Assembly (NCBI GenBank): GCA_004298155.1 | Contig: SCRD01000001.1 | Span: 282,510 to 346,509, forward strand | Origin: Acidobacteriota bacterium | GTDB lineage: Bacteria > Acidobacteriota > Terriglobia > UBA7540 | Direction: 5' to 3' | DNA: 64,000 bases | Part shown: positions 1 through 8,696 of the stretch, one piece after another | How the letters are laid out: each line of letters opens with the position of its first letter | Position numbering within the stretch: the first letter of the stretch is position 1 | Made by a program: the position numbers and the translations under genes | Notes under the pieces: generated by a model | Database searches by the model: none | What the model saw: only the letters and a program-made list of their open reading frames with translations | Told to the model about the DNA's origin: nothing

Positions 1-211
1 TGACGTGGGCGCCCATCATCAGGATTCTGGCCGCGCCATTGCGTTTGGCGGTGATGATCCGGCGCGCGACATCAGGGAGATGAGGATGTGAAAAATCCGG
101 TGCAGGATCGTCGAGGCCAAGCACGTAATCAAGCTGCATATCGTGCCTGCGCTCGCCGAGCGGCTTGACCACCAGCCTGGACCGGTCAAACAGTTTGTAT
201 TTGGATGCCAT
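1..211 (-). CDS. Partial gene, deoxyhypusine synthase-like protein (N-terminal 70 aa)
   Basis: The reading frame opens with ATG at 209-211 (MASKYKLFDRSRLVVKPL) and runs off the left edge of the window, so only about 70 residues are visible. The stretch ending in RILMMGAHV resembles the N-terminal region of bacterial deoxyhypusine-synthase-like proteins, where an 'MMGAHVI' segment precedes the NAD-binding fold; this is recall of a family pattern on a short fragment, so the function is tentative. It lies 9 bp downstream of the HAD phosphatase gene on the same strand, so the two are probably co-transcribed. Confidence 0.6.
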   Translation of the reverse strand, partial: MASKYKLFDRSRLVVKPLGERRHDMQLDYVLGLDDPAPDFSHPHLPDVARRIITAKRNGAARILMMGAHV

Positions 212-220
212 GTTTCGCCG

Positions 221-1027
221 TCACTCAGGGAATAAGGTTTCTAAAAGCTCGTCGCGGCGGAGATAGTTGGGAATGATGTAGTCTGCACCTACGCCGGCCA
301 GGCGGTCACGCTTCCATTTGTCAACTTCGTGACACTTGGGTTCGTCTGTGGCCACGCCGACCGCAATGCCTCCAACTTCCTTGACGTTCCTGACCTCCAC
401 GTAGCCGTCGCCAAACCCCAGCAGTTCGTCACCGCGGCATTCCATGGAGCCGATCATCTTTTGGATCAGCATCGCCTTTGAAAAACTCTTGTAGTCGTCC
501 AGGGCGCCGTAAATTCCGCCATCGAAGTAGGGCGTGATCTGGAGCATTTCGGCTTCTTCAACCGTGTAAGTGTGGTCTGTGCCGCTGGCGCAGTAGAGCC
601 TGAATCCGCGCGCCTTGAGCGAGTCGAGCAGCGCCCGGGCGCCCGGAACGAGATACTTGTCAGGCGGTTCTTTCCTCTGCCGCAATGCTTCGCGCCGGTG
701 GTAGATTTTCCCCATCAGGCGGTCATGATACACGTTCTTGTAGGCCAGCGGCTCGAGCGGCTGCGCGCCGCGCAACTTCACCTGGTTGGCGAGTTCAATC
801 ATCTGGTAGATCGTCTGCTTGCCGGTCAATCGAGCAACATAATCTTTTACCAGCGTCTGGAGTTCCGCTTCGCTTTCTCCGGTCTTCAGTTCCGAGAGAA
901 TCTCAACCATCATGGGAACCATAACGTCAATCCATCCCGCCCGGAGCAGCGAGAGTGTGCCGTCAAAATCGAATAGGACCACCCGCGTCCGCCTCGCTGA
1001 TGAACCGGGATGAAGACACTCAATCAT
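221..1027 (-). CDS. HAD-superfamily hydrolase (phosphatase)
   Basis: A 268-aa cytoplasmic protein with HAD motif I LFDFDGTLS near residues 19-27 (nucleophile and acid/base Asp), a motif II-like CASGTD around residues 146-151 and the motif III/IV region GFGDGYVEVRN near residues 205-215. The cap insert sits between motifs I and II. It probably removes phosphate from a small metabolite or sugar phosphate, but the substrate cannot be read from the sequence. The stop lies 9 bp before the start of the truncated deoxyhypusine-synthase-like gene, suggesting one operon. The final motif has Asp-Gly-Tyr where a second Asp is common (GDxxxD), so catalytic geometry deserves a look. Confidence 0.8.
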   Translation of the reverse strand: MIECLHPGSSARRTRVVLFDFDGTLSLLRAGWIDVMVPMMVEILSELKTGESEAELQTLVKDYVARLTGKQTIYQMIELANQVKLRGAQPLEPLAYKNVYHDRLMGKIYHRREALRQRKEPPDKYLVPGARALLDSLKARGFRLYCASGTDHTYTVEEAEMLQITPYFDGGIYGALDDYKSFSKAMLIQKMIGSMECRGDELLGFGDGYVEVRNVKEVGGIAVGVATDEPKCHEVDKWKRDRLAGVGADYIIPNYLRRDELLETLFPE

Positions 1028-1142
1028 GCAACAGGACCTCGAACAACCGGATTATTTTGAAGGGTTCTCTGAAATTCTCAAAGCTTGAAACACAACCGAC
1101 TATATTAGGCTCCAGCGTGCGTGCGTGTAAACTCCAGCAGAG

Positions 1143-1502
1143 TCAGCCACGCTCTGGCTTGCCAATCAATTTGATTTGAGGCAAAGGTGGTGCGGGGAGG
1201 GAAGGCGCGCGAAGATGTTGTCGCCACTGCTGAAGCTGAAGCATGAAAGCGGCGAGGTCGGCGTCCTCAAATTCTGCGCCCAGCGGATCAAGCTTTGCGC
1301 AGCCCTTCTCCAGCAGCGAGCAGAAACCGGCACGATTTCCGCGCATGTAGTGATGAAAGGCCGCTGCAATCTGGATAAGGCCGTGCAGGAATGCTTCGCG
1401 ATCACCCTTCGCTTTCAGCCAGACGGGTTCAAGCGCTTCATGAGCTTCAAAGTATTGCTCTGCGTTGAACAGCCGGATGCCTTCCCGAAACACGTGCTCC
1501 AT
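1143..1502 (-). CDS. DUF309 family protein
   Basis: A 119-aa protein that matches the small helical DUF309 family: FREGIRLFNAEQYFEAHEALEPVW contains the family's typical 'G..LFN...YFEAHE.LE..W' pattern and is followed by FLHGLIQIAAAFHH. The length is usual for the family. DUF309 proteins have no established biochemical role. It starts with ATG at 1500-1502 and stands alone, 115 bp upstream of the HAD gene on the same strand. The last 15 residues (PAPPLPQIKLIGKPERG) are a proline-rich tail. Confidence 0.85.
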   Translation of the reverse strand: MEHVFREGIRLFNAEQYFEAHEALEPVWLKAKGDREAFLHGLIQIAAAFHHYMRGNRAGFCSLLEKGCAKLDPLGAEFEDADLAAFMLQLQQWRQHLRAPSLPAPPLPQIKLIGKPERG

Positions 1503-2120
1503 GATTGCCCGTCAGGGTGATATTCCTTCCTTTTCACCCGCATCGGAGTTGGCGGTTTACGGCGTGAAGGCGCTCTGCCTTGTCCCCCCGGATAAGAGGT
1601 TTGCCAGCCTCGTGCTTCATGCCACAGAATTCGATTCAGCGTATTGCAGGGTACGTCGTCGGGCGCGTTACGTCAGCACCAGATTGGGCATTGCGCCGCC
1701 GCTGTAATGAAGATGTGGCGAGGTAAACCTTGCTGCTATAGCACGCACCTCACATTAATAATAAATGCGGCAACGATCATACCACCGTCGCGCCGATAAT
1801 TTTCGAAATAAGGCCACCTGAAGGTGGGGAGGTTGTTACGCCAATATGAAAGGGATGTGAGAGGGAGGATACGCGGACAAGGCCGCACAGCCAGGCGGGT
1901 GGCGCATGCATTGATGCTTAATGTCCGCGATCTGCGAATCCGCGCGGAGTTAGAATGGGTTTGTCGCGGCGAGCTTGATTTGCGGTTCCTGCAAATTCCC
2001 GAAGGGGCCGGATCGCGACAATAATGGCCGCTCGCTTTGCAAGTTTGCGGAAACTATTGGGCGGGCGTCTGCGCCATCTACAGGAAATCCTGGAAGACGG
2101 CCGATCTCAAGGAGAATCTC
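1503..2120. other. Intergenic region with one REP-like fragment
   Basis: No credible gene is seen in this 618-bp stretch; the short open frames lack domains and ribosome binding sites. At 1715-1740 the sequence GTGGCGAGGTAAACCTTGCT resembles one arm of the palindromic repeats found at 39399-39470, so it looks like a diverged copy of the same dispersed repeat. The end of the region carries the ribosome binding site of the MarC-family gene. Confidence 0.5.
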
Positions 2121-2777
2121 ATGGCCGATGCGGTCAAAGTTTTCTTTCTGCTTCTCACCGCGCTTTTCCCAATCGTCGACCCACTGAGCGGAAGCCCTAT
2201 CTTCCTGGCTCTGACGCAGCAGTACTCGCCGGAAACGCGCCGGGGCCTTGCATGGCGCGTCGCCCTCAACAGCTTGTACTTGATGGTCGGCTCCTATTTT
2301 ATTGGGGCGAATGTCCTCAAATTCTTTGGCGTATCGCTGCCGGTGGTGCAGGTTGGCGGAGGGTTAGTGGTGGTCGCAATGGGCTGGGGGACGCTGATGC
2401 AAGAGGCTGTGACTGACGTGTCGCGCAAAACGATCCAGAACCCGGACGTATTCCATCGCGCCTTCTACCCTCTCACGCTGCCACTGACAGTAGGCCCAGG
2501 CTCAATTTCCGTTGCAGTCACCTTGGGCGCCAACTCGACACACCGCTATGGACTCCACATCTTGCTTATTATATCGGCGCTCCTGGCGATGGGTCTGATC
2601 AGTATCAGCATTGGTCTGTGCTATGGGTTCGCGGACCGTCTGGCTCGAAGGCTTGGGAAGACATCCATGACAGTTATCGTTCGGCTTTCTGCCTTTCTGT
2701 TGGTTTGTATTGGCGTTCAAATTATGTGGAATGGGATCAGCGCATTGCTTTTGTCAGTCCGATTTTTGATTCGGTAG
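2121..2777 (+). CDS. MarC family integral membrane protein
   Basis: A 218-aa hydrophobic protein of the MarC/UPF0056 family, inner membrane, about six transmembrane segments. The family signature is visible: FFLLLTALFPIVDPLSGSP near the N-terminus, the glycine-rich VVQVGGGLVVVAMGWG segment, and FYPLTLPLTVGPGSISVA in the second half. The start is taken as ATG 2121, because AAGGAG lies about 10 bp upstream; a longer in-frame start at 2037 would add a non-family, non-hydrophobic extension. The family was once linked to multiple antibiotic resistance, but its function is not established. The gene stands alone. Confidence 0.85.
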   Translation: MADAVKVFFLLLTALFPIVDPLSGSPIFLALTQQYSPETRRGLAWRVALNSLYLMVGSYFIGANVLKFFGVSLPVVQVGGGLVVVAMGWGTLMQEAVTDVSRKTIQNPDVFHRAFYPLTLPLTVGPGSISVAVTLGANSTHRYGLHILLIISALLAMGLISISIGLCYGFADRLARRLGKTSMTVIVRLSAFLLVCIGVQIMWNGISALLLSVRFLIR

Positions 2778-2922
2778 CCTGCTGCTGACACGGTCCGTGA
2801 CCTCTAAGCGCGGCATTAACCCAGAGGCACGGGCTTTTGCGCATCGGGGCCGCGCACTTCCCGAGATCGCATTGCATCAGACATCACAACTCAAGCATGT
2901 GCGCCGCCGCCCGAGTGCCACG

Positions 2923-3324
2923 CTACGCGGGGTTTTCCTCGACTTCGAGCATCGTTCTCCAGACGGCAATCCAGGAGTTGCCCTGGTGCTGAAGCACCCA
3001 AAGGTCCCGGCCCGTTGAACGGAATCGGGCGTTAGAGCGCTCGTAGACCATCTCATACCGAAAGGTGACAACGGCCGCATTGCCGGCCACATCGACTTGA
3101 ATATCCTGTTCATTGAATTCGTGGATTCTTGAACTTTGAAGAAATTCCCGAAAGCCGGCCAGAAATCCCTGCTTTCCCCGAACGCGCCCTGTCCATCCTC
3201 GGAGAACCATGACAATATCCGAGTGCAACCTTGGCGCAAGGTCTTCGACCTTGCCATCAAGCCACGCACGATTGATTTGACGCATGGCCTGCTCCGCAGA
3301 CTTGAATTGGGATTGCTTGATCAT
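2923..3324 (-). CDS. SnoaL/NTF2-like (DUF4440-type) protein
   Basis: A 133-aa protein with the cone-fold pattern of NTF2-like proteins: an N-terminal helix pair (AEQAMRQINRAWLDGKVEDL), a strand with HSDIVMV, RGKQGFLAGFREFL, and C-terminal strands ending in RDLWVLQHQGNSWIAVWRTM. Such domains bind or convert small polar ligands, or act as stand-alone pockets; no catalytic residue assignment is possible here. No signal peptide is seen. It starts with ATG at 3322-3324 and is transcribed divergently from the tat operon. Confidence 0.75.
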   Translation of the reverse strand: MIKQSQFKSAEQAMRQINRAWLDGKVEDLAPRLHSDIVMVLRGWTGRVRGKQGFLAGFREFLQSSRIHEFNEQDIQVDVAGNAAVVTFRYEMVYERSNARFRSTGRDLWVLQHQGNSWIAVWRTMLEVEENPA

Positions 3325-3572
3325 AGACTCCTCGTCTTAACGGGAAGCAGCGACACCGGTTTGCGTGTCGTTGTCCAACAGGGCGAAAGCTCCCCAAAGG
3401 AAAGAATACCAACACGGCTACTGGCCAGCATACGACTCATTGGGCGGCATCATGACAGAAATTCCACACTTCTCGTCCGCAGGCGCCCGCCACTGGCCGC
3501 TTCTGAACGCTGAACGCGCACTTGCTTGACAAGCAGGGTAGCGTCTCCTATGATGCATAGGAGAGGTACGTC

Positions 3573-3944
3573 TTGTTCAGCGGCGGTTTCACTGAAGTCG
3601 GGTTTATTTTATTCATCGCCTTTCTTCTTTTCGGGCCGAAGAAGTTGCCAGAGATCGCGCGCATCCTCGGCAAGGGGATGGGAGAACTGCGCCGTGCTTC
3701 AAACGAGCTGAAGAACTCACTGGAAGAGGAGATTCGAAACCTCGACCGCAAGGACGAGGAACCCAGTTACTCTCATCACGAGACGCATCCCTATTCGCAA
3801 TTAGAAGAGGAAGGCTTTGAACACCCGGCAGAGACGCACGAACTGAACACTGAGTCCGAAAGCAGTCTGGAGCCGGCTCCTGAGTATGGCTACGACTATT
3901 CAGAACCCTCCCAGCAGGAACCCGAACCACGGCCCCGAGGATGA
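3573..3944 (+). CDS. tatA: Twin-arginine translocase subunit TatA/TatB family
   Basis: A 123-aa protein with one N-terminal transmembrane helix (VGFILFIAFLLF) followed by the family motif FGPKKLPE at residues 20-27, an amphipathic helix, and a long acidic, disordered tail. It oligomerises with TatC to move folded proteins across the inner membrane. The start is a TTG at 3573; AGGAGAGGT sits 6-14 bp upstream, and the nearby ATGs (3550, 3553) are out of frame. The 59-bp overlap with tatC implies translational coupling. Whether it acts as TatA or TatB cannot be decided; only one copy is in the window. Confidence 0.9.
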   Translation: MFSGGFTEVGFILFIAFLLFGPKKLPEIARILGKGMGELRRASNELKNSLEEEIRNLDRKDEEPSYSHHETHPYSQLEEEGFEHPAETHELNTESESSLEPAPEYGYDYSEPSQQEPEPRPRG

Positions 3945-4704
3945 CGAATTCAGCGGCAAGCAGATGTCGTTCCTCGAACATCTCGAGGAACTTCGGCAGA
4001 GGCTGGTTCGCAGCGCCATCTCCGTCTTCGTCGGCTTCATGGTCTGCTTCTATTTTTCCGACAATATCTACGGCCTGCTTGCCAAGCCGCTCACAGACAC
4101 GCTTCAAGGTCTGCACATGGCAGACAAGTTGGTCTACACCAACCCTGTTGACCCTTTCAATCTCTATATCAAATTGTCCATTGTGGGCGGCATTTTTCTG
4201 GCCTCGCCTTACATCCTGCTCCAGTTGTGGTTGTTTATCTCTCCCGGCCTCTACCGGCATGAGAAGCGTTACATCTGGCCGTTCGTGGGGCTGACGAGCG
4301 GCCTGTTTTTTGCGGGCGGCTTCTTTGCGTACCGTTTCGCTTTCCCAGCAGCCCTGAAGTTTCTGCTGGAATTCGGTCACCGCTTCACGCCCATGATTAC
4401 CATTCATGAGTATTGGAGCCTCGCGCTGACCATCATCCTGGGTGTCGGCGTCGTTTTCGAGTTGCCTGTCGTCATTCTGCTTCTTTCGATCTTCGGAATT
4501 GTCACTCCAAAATTCCTGCTGAAAAATATCCGTTATGCGGTGATTATTACAGCCGTGGTGGCTGCAGCGCTTGCACCCACGCCAGATTGGACCACCCTGT
4601 TCATGTTCTGGATGCCGCTGGTTGGCCTTTACGTTGTCAGCATCGGCCTCTCATGGCTCGTCTATTTCCGGAAAGACTGGAAGCAGCGGCATGAGAAGGC
4701 ATAG
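3886..4704 (+). CDS. tatC: Sec-independent protein translocase TatC
   Basis: A 272-aa polytopic inner-membrane protein, receptor for twin-arginine signal peptides. The hallmark N-terminal SFLEHLEELRQRL is present near residues 28-40, with six predicted membrane segments and the periplasmic/cytoplasmic ISPGLYRHEKR region after the third helix. ATG 3886 lies inside tatA; an alternative ATG at 3964, just before SFLEHLEEL, would give a more usual short N-terminus and leave a 19-bp gap to tatA. The C-terminus overlaps the next gene by 14 bp. Candidate Tat substrates in the window include the CRTAC1 protein at 11754-13550. Confidence 0.95.
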   Translation: MATTIQNPPSRNPNHGPEDDEFSGKQMSFLEHLEELRQRLVRSAISVFVGFMVCFYFSDNIYGLLAKPLTDTLQGLHMADKLVYTNPVDPFNLYIKLSIVGGIFLASPYILLQLWLFISPGLYRHEKRYIWPFVGLTSGLFFAGGFFAYRFAFPAALKFLLEFGHRFTPMITIHEYWSLALTIILGVGVVFELPVVILLLSIFGIVTPKFLLKNIRYAVIITAVVAAALAPTPDWTTLFMFWMPLVGLYVVSIGLSWLVYFRKDWKQRHEKA

Positions 4705-5626
4705 CGCCGTAAAGCTTTCAAGTCTGATATTCCTATTCAGCCTTCTGTTAATTTTTCTGGCACATGGCTGGAAGGCCATGGCTGCAGATACCAATGTCTT
4801 TAATGGAGGCCGCGCCTTTGCGGACCTCCAGCATCTGGTCTCATACGGCCCGCGGCCCGTTGGCTCGAAGGCCCTCGATGCATCACGTGCATGGATCATC
4901 AGCCAACTGGAGCATTCCCGCTGCAAAGTCGTGCAGGACAATTTTGTTGGCGCCACTCCCATGGGGAACATCCCCATGGTGAATCTTATCGGTGAGATTC
5001 CCGGCAAAGAACCAAAGCGCATCATCATGATCGCGGGCCATTACGACACCAAGCTGGAGAATTCCTTCCGCTTTGTGGGCGCAAACGACGGAGGGTCAAG
5101 CGCCGCCTTTCTGCTTGAAATGGCGCGCGAACTGGCGCAGGCGCCGCATACGCCAACTTACTGGATCGTGTTTTTTGATGGCGAGGAAGCGCTCCAGACC
5201 TGGTCCGAGACCGACAGCCTCTATGGCAGCAGGCACTTTGTCCAGAAACTGACGGCGGACGGAGAGCTAAGCCGGATCGAGGCCATGATTCTTGTCGATA
5301 TGATTGGGGATGCGCACCTGGATATCCACTGGGACCAGAACTCCACTGGCTGGCTGAATAAACTTGTCTTTGGACAAGCGGACAAGCTCGGCTACTCGAG
5401 CTACTTCCTTCGACAGCCTGTGGCGATTGACGATGATCACGTCCCCTTCGTTGGGGCGGGGGTCTCTGCCGTGGATTTGATTGACTTCGACTACGGTCCT
5501 AACAACAGTTACTGGCATTCGGCACAGGACATGGTCGAGCACTGCAGCCCTTCCAGCCTGACGATAGTCGGGCGGGTGGTCAAGGCGGCGCTCAGCCAGC
5601 TTGAAAGCTCTCCCCGTACCCAATGA
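4691..5626 (+). CDS. M28-family zinc peptidase / glutaminyl-peptide cyclotransferase-like
   Basis: A 311-aa secreted or membrane-anchored protein. After a signal/anchor segment (residues 9-25) comes the M28 catalytic core: AGHYDT (H117, D119), GANDGGSSAAF (D133), FFDGEEA (E165/E166), VDMIGD, and a C-terminal FDYG...YWHSAQD carrying the last metal-binding His. The order and the 'DGEEA' and 'YWH(S/T)..D' motifs are those of glutaminyl cyclases within family M28, which form N-terminal pyroglutamate; an aminopeptidase role is the alternative. Start ATG 4691 overlaps tatC by 14 bp, so it belongs to the tat operon. Confidence 0.85.
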   Translation: MRRHSAVKLSSLIFLFSLLLIFLAHGWKAMAADTNVFNGGRAFADLQHLVSYGPRPVGSKALDASRAWIISQLEHSRCKVVQDNFVGATPMGNIPMVNLIGEIPGKEPKRIIMIAGHYDTKLENSFRFVGANDGGSSAAFLLEMARELAQAPHTPTYWIVFFDGEEALQTWSETDSLYGSRHFVQKLTADGELSRIEAMILVDMIGDAHLDIHWDQNSTGWLNKLVFGQADKLGYSSYFLRQPVAIDDDHVPFVGAGVSAVDLIDFDYGPNNSYWHSAQDMVEHCSPSSLTIVGRVVKAALSQLESSPRTQ

Positions 5627-5815
5627 CCCTGGTCAAAGCTGGCCAGTCCCCTCGTGCTGATCAGGATTGGCAGAGTGCCGAAATTACCGTCCTTCTACGA
5701 GCACATCGAAGTATCTGCTGTGCCTCACTGAAAATGGACAAATCAGGTCCCTCGCCCCGCTCAGGATGACGTCACTCACGGCCTGTTGAGCTACCTCTTG
5801 GATCAGCCAAAAAGG

Positions 5816-7465
5816 CTATTGATGGGAAGTCGCCGATTTTCCACTGAAACCAGCTGGCAGATTCTGGTCGAAGGAAACCGGGGAGTCTTTCCTGACGAAG
5901 GAATGGCGGGGGGGCGTTGAATCGTCCTTAAACGGCATGTCCGTGCGATAGTGGGCGCCACGGCTTTCTCTTCGGGCCAGGGAGGATCCAGCAATCAGGC
6001 GTGCAACGGTCAGCATGTTCCGAGCTTCCTGGCAGGGTCGGTCAAACGGGACCGGTTCTGGAATAGAGAGTTCTCCAAGCCGGAGTACCGCCGCACTCAG
6101 CGCCGCCTGCTCGCGGATGATCCCAACTTTGTCCCATAGAATTTCGCGGAGTTGCTTAACGATCTGCGAGATATCGGCGGGAGGCGGCGATGAATGGAGC
6201 TTTGCATGCAGACCTGTTTTGGGCTCGCTGGCATTAGGCTTTGCTGCCTCAGTTTTGGAGTCTGAATGGCAGGAATGCCTGCGGGCGCTCGCGCCGGCGC
6301 GCGCTCCAAAAACCAGCCCCTCCAGCAGGGAATTACTGGCAAGGCGGTTGGCGCCATGAACTCCCGTGGCAGCCACTTCGCCGGCCGCATAGAGACCCTC
6401 GAGCGATGTCTTGCCGTTGAGGTCAGTGGCAACCCCGCCCATGGCGTAATGGGCGGCAGGGCGCACCGGCAATAGATCGGTCGTAATGTCCAGGCCGTAT
6501 TGCAGGCAGGTTGCATAAATCCTTGGAAACCGGTTCTTGACGTGGTCTTCTTTCAATCCCGTCAGGTCAAGATAAACGAACTCTGTCCCGGTCTTGCGCA
6601 TCTCCATGACGATAGCGCGGGAAACGATGTCCCGGGGCGCAAGCTCGCACGCGTCATGATAGTGAGGCATAAAGCGGTGCAGATCGATGTTTCTCAGGAT
6701 GCCGCCCTCACCCCGCAGCGCCTCAGACAGCAGGAATCGCGGGGCGCCTTTCGCGTAGAGCGCGGTGGGGTGAAACTGAACGAATTCCATATCGCTCAGC
6801 AGCGCGCCGGAGCGGTAAGCAATGGCAACACCGTCACCGCATGCAACATCGGGGTTAGTGGTTTCCTTATAAACTTGTCCCAGGCCGCCCGTTGCCAGCA
6901 CCACAGCGCCGGCCTCGATAGTCCGCAGGCGTGAGGACTTTGCGTCAATGTAGTTGACTCCGGCAACTTTTGTCCTATCCAGCAGCAGATCGGTAACAAA
7001 GGTGTGCGGCCGGATTTTAATGGTGGGGAGTGGCTTCACTTTGGCCATGAGCGCCCGCAGGATCTGGGCTCCAGTCGAATCACCATGGGCGTGCAGAACG
7101 CGCGAGCGGCTGTGTGCTCCTTCGCGCGTGAATGCCAATTTGGTCCCTTCGCGGTCAAACTCCATGCCCCAGTCGATCAGCTTCTTGATTTCATGCGGAC
7201 CCTGCTCTACAAGAATCTTCACGGCATCTTCACGGCACAGGCCATCGCCGGCCTGCAAGGTATCCTGAAGATGGAGGTACACTTCGTCATCCTCGGCGAG
7301 CGCCGCGGCAATGCCGCCCTGCGCGTGCTCGGTGCTCGATTCGTAGATTTCTCCTTTGGTCAGGATAAGAACATGAGCAGAATCAGCCAATTCAATTGCG
7401 GCGCGCAGTCCGGCGATGCCCGCACCAAGGATCAGATAATCAACGTGCTCGCTTTTATCGCTCAT
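5816..7465 (-). CDS. nadB: L-aspartate oxidase NadB
   Basis: A flavoprotein of about 549 aa that oxidises L-aspartate to iminoaspartate, the first step of de novo NAD synthesis. The Rossmann FAD motif LILGAGIAGLRAA lies near residues 11-23, followed by HAQGGIAA, REGAHSRSRVLHAHGDSTG, EFVQFHPTAL and the C-terminal GANRLASNSLLEGLVFGARA. The start is placed at ATG 7465 just before the FAD motif; in-frame ATGs at 7480-7483 and 7576 give N-terminal extensions without homology. A Pro/Ser-rich linker (SDSKTEAAKPNASEPKTG) interrupts the region before the helical C-domain. nadA and nadC are not adjacent. It is divergent from aroB. Confidence 0.92.
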   Translation of the reverse strand: MSDKSEHVDYLILGAGIAGLRAAIELADSAHVLILTKGEIYESSTEHAQGGIAAALAEDDEVYLHLQDTLQAGDGLCREDAVKILVEQGPHEIKKLIDWGMEFDREGTKLAFTREGAHSRSRVLHAHGDSTGAQILRALMAKVKPLPTIKIRPHTFVTDLLLDRTKVAGVNYIDAKSSRLRTIEAGAVVLATGGLGQVYKETTNPDVACGDGVAIAYRSGALLSDMEFVQFHPTALYAKGAPRFLLSEALRGEGGILRNIDLHRFMPHYHDACELAPRDIVSRAIVMEMRKTGTEFVYLDLTGLKEDHVKNRFPRIYATCLQYGLDITTDLLPVRPAAHYAMGGVATDLNGKTSLEGLYAAGEVAATGVHGANRLASNSLLEGLVFGARAGASARRHSCHSDSKTEAAKPNASEPKTGLHAKLHSSPPPADISQIVKQLREILWDKVGIIREQAALSAAVLRLGELSIPEPVPFDRPCQEARNMLTVARLIAGSSLARRESRGAHYRTDMPFKDDSTPPRHSFVRKDSPVSFDQNLPAGFSGKSATSHQ

Positions 7466-7607
7466 AGGGGTTAACACCATCATACGCGGCGCAGAGCCGG
7501 CTCGCAACTTGTAGCCAGCCTGCGGCCTGCGCAGAGGAATTTGCAGGGATTCCAGTGGTATGCTATGTGTCTTCATTGATGCGCTGGAGTGGACAGATCA
7601 GGAGCAC

Positions 7608-8696
7608 ATGCGACGACTTCGAGTGAAATCCCGGGAGTTTGATTATGACATCGTGGCCGGACACGGCGCCTGGAGTGCATTTCAGCGCTTTCCACACCGA
7701 GGCTACTCGTCCATCTTCGTGTTGACGGAACGCCCGCTGTGGAAGCAGTGGGGAGCGACATTTTTGAAAACGACCGGGCTGACTGGTCCTCATGAGGTCT
7801 TTGTCCCATCGGGTGAAAAATCGAAGAGCATCAAAATGATGGAGCGGGTGGCCGCAACGCTGCTGAAGAAAAGCGCTGACAGAAGGTCTCTTCTAATTGC
7901 CTTTGGCGGCGGCGTGGTAGGAGATCTTGGCGGGTTTGTTGCTTCCACTTACATGCGCGGAATCGATTACGTTCAAGTGCCAACCACCGTGGTGGCCCAG
8001 GTTGACAGTGCCATTGGAGGCAAGACCGCCGTCAACGTCGGCGAGATGAAGAACCTGATCGGAACGTTTGCGCCGCCGCGCCTGGTGCTGGCGGACCCCG
8101 TGGTGTTGAAATCCCTGCCGCCGAGGACGTTCCTTTCCGGTTTCTACGAGGTTGCGAAACATGCCGTGATTTCCGGCCCTTCGTTGTTTTCCCTGATGGA
8201 AAAGGCAGCCGGCAGGCTGCGCCCGGGACTTGATGGTGCACTGGAATCGCTGCTGGTTCGCGCGGCTCATGTGAAGGTAAACGTTGTCAACCGGGATGAG
8301 CGTGAAGCTGACCTGCGCCGGCTCTTGAATCTGGGCCATACTTTTGGCCACGCGCTCGAAGAGGCGACGGCCTATATGCGGTTTCTTCACGGTGAGGCTG
8401 TGGGCTGGGGGCTGCTTTGCGCTGTGCGGCTGGGAGTGCTTTTGAACATGCTGGACCTGAAAGAAGCAGAACGGATCTCGGATCTGGTGCGGCGGATCGG
8501 CCCACTACCTTCTCTCCGCGACCTGTCTCCAGCGAAAATAGGGAAGCTGTTCTCGCGAGACAAGAAGGCGGTTGCGGGCCAGATCCATTGGGTGGTGCCG
8601 GAAAAGATCGGCAGAGTCAGAATTGTCAGTGGCGTTCCCATCGAAGCGGCGGTTGAAGCCTTCCGAAGTGTCCAGCTATCAGAGACCCATGATTAA
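7608..8696 (+). CDS. aroB: 3-dehydroquinate synthase AroB
   Basis: A 362-aa NAD- and zinc-dependent enzyme converting DAHP to 3-dehydroquinate in the shikimate pathway. Visible signatures: GEKSKSIKMME, the NAD-binding AFGGGVVGDLGGFVAS, QVPTTVVAQVDSAIGGKTAVN region, and the zinc ligand motif LGHTFGHALE. Start ATG 7608 (MRRLRVKSREF) has AGGAG six bases upstream; an ATG at 7560 would add an unrelated leader. Its stop overlaps the start of ubiE by 8 bp, so the two genes are translationally coupled. Confidence 0.95.
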   Translation: MRRLRVKSREFDYDIVAGHGAWSAFQRFPHRGYSSIFVLTERPLWKQWGATFLKTTGLTGPHEVFVPSGEKSKSIKMMERVAATLLKKSADRRSLLIAFGGGVVGDLGGFVASTYMRGIDYVQVPTTVVAQVDSAIGGKTAVNVGEMKNLIGTFAPPRLVLADPVVLKSLPPRTFLSGFYEVAKHAVISGPSLFSLMEKAAGRLRPGLDGALESLLVRAAHVKVNVVNRDEREADLRRLLNLGHTFGHALEEATAYMRFLHGEAVGWGLLCAVRLGVLLNMLDLKEAERISDLVRRIGPLPSLRDLSPAKIGKLFSRDKKAVAGQIHWVVPEKIGRVRIVSGVPIEAAVEAFRSVQLSETHD

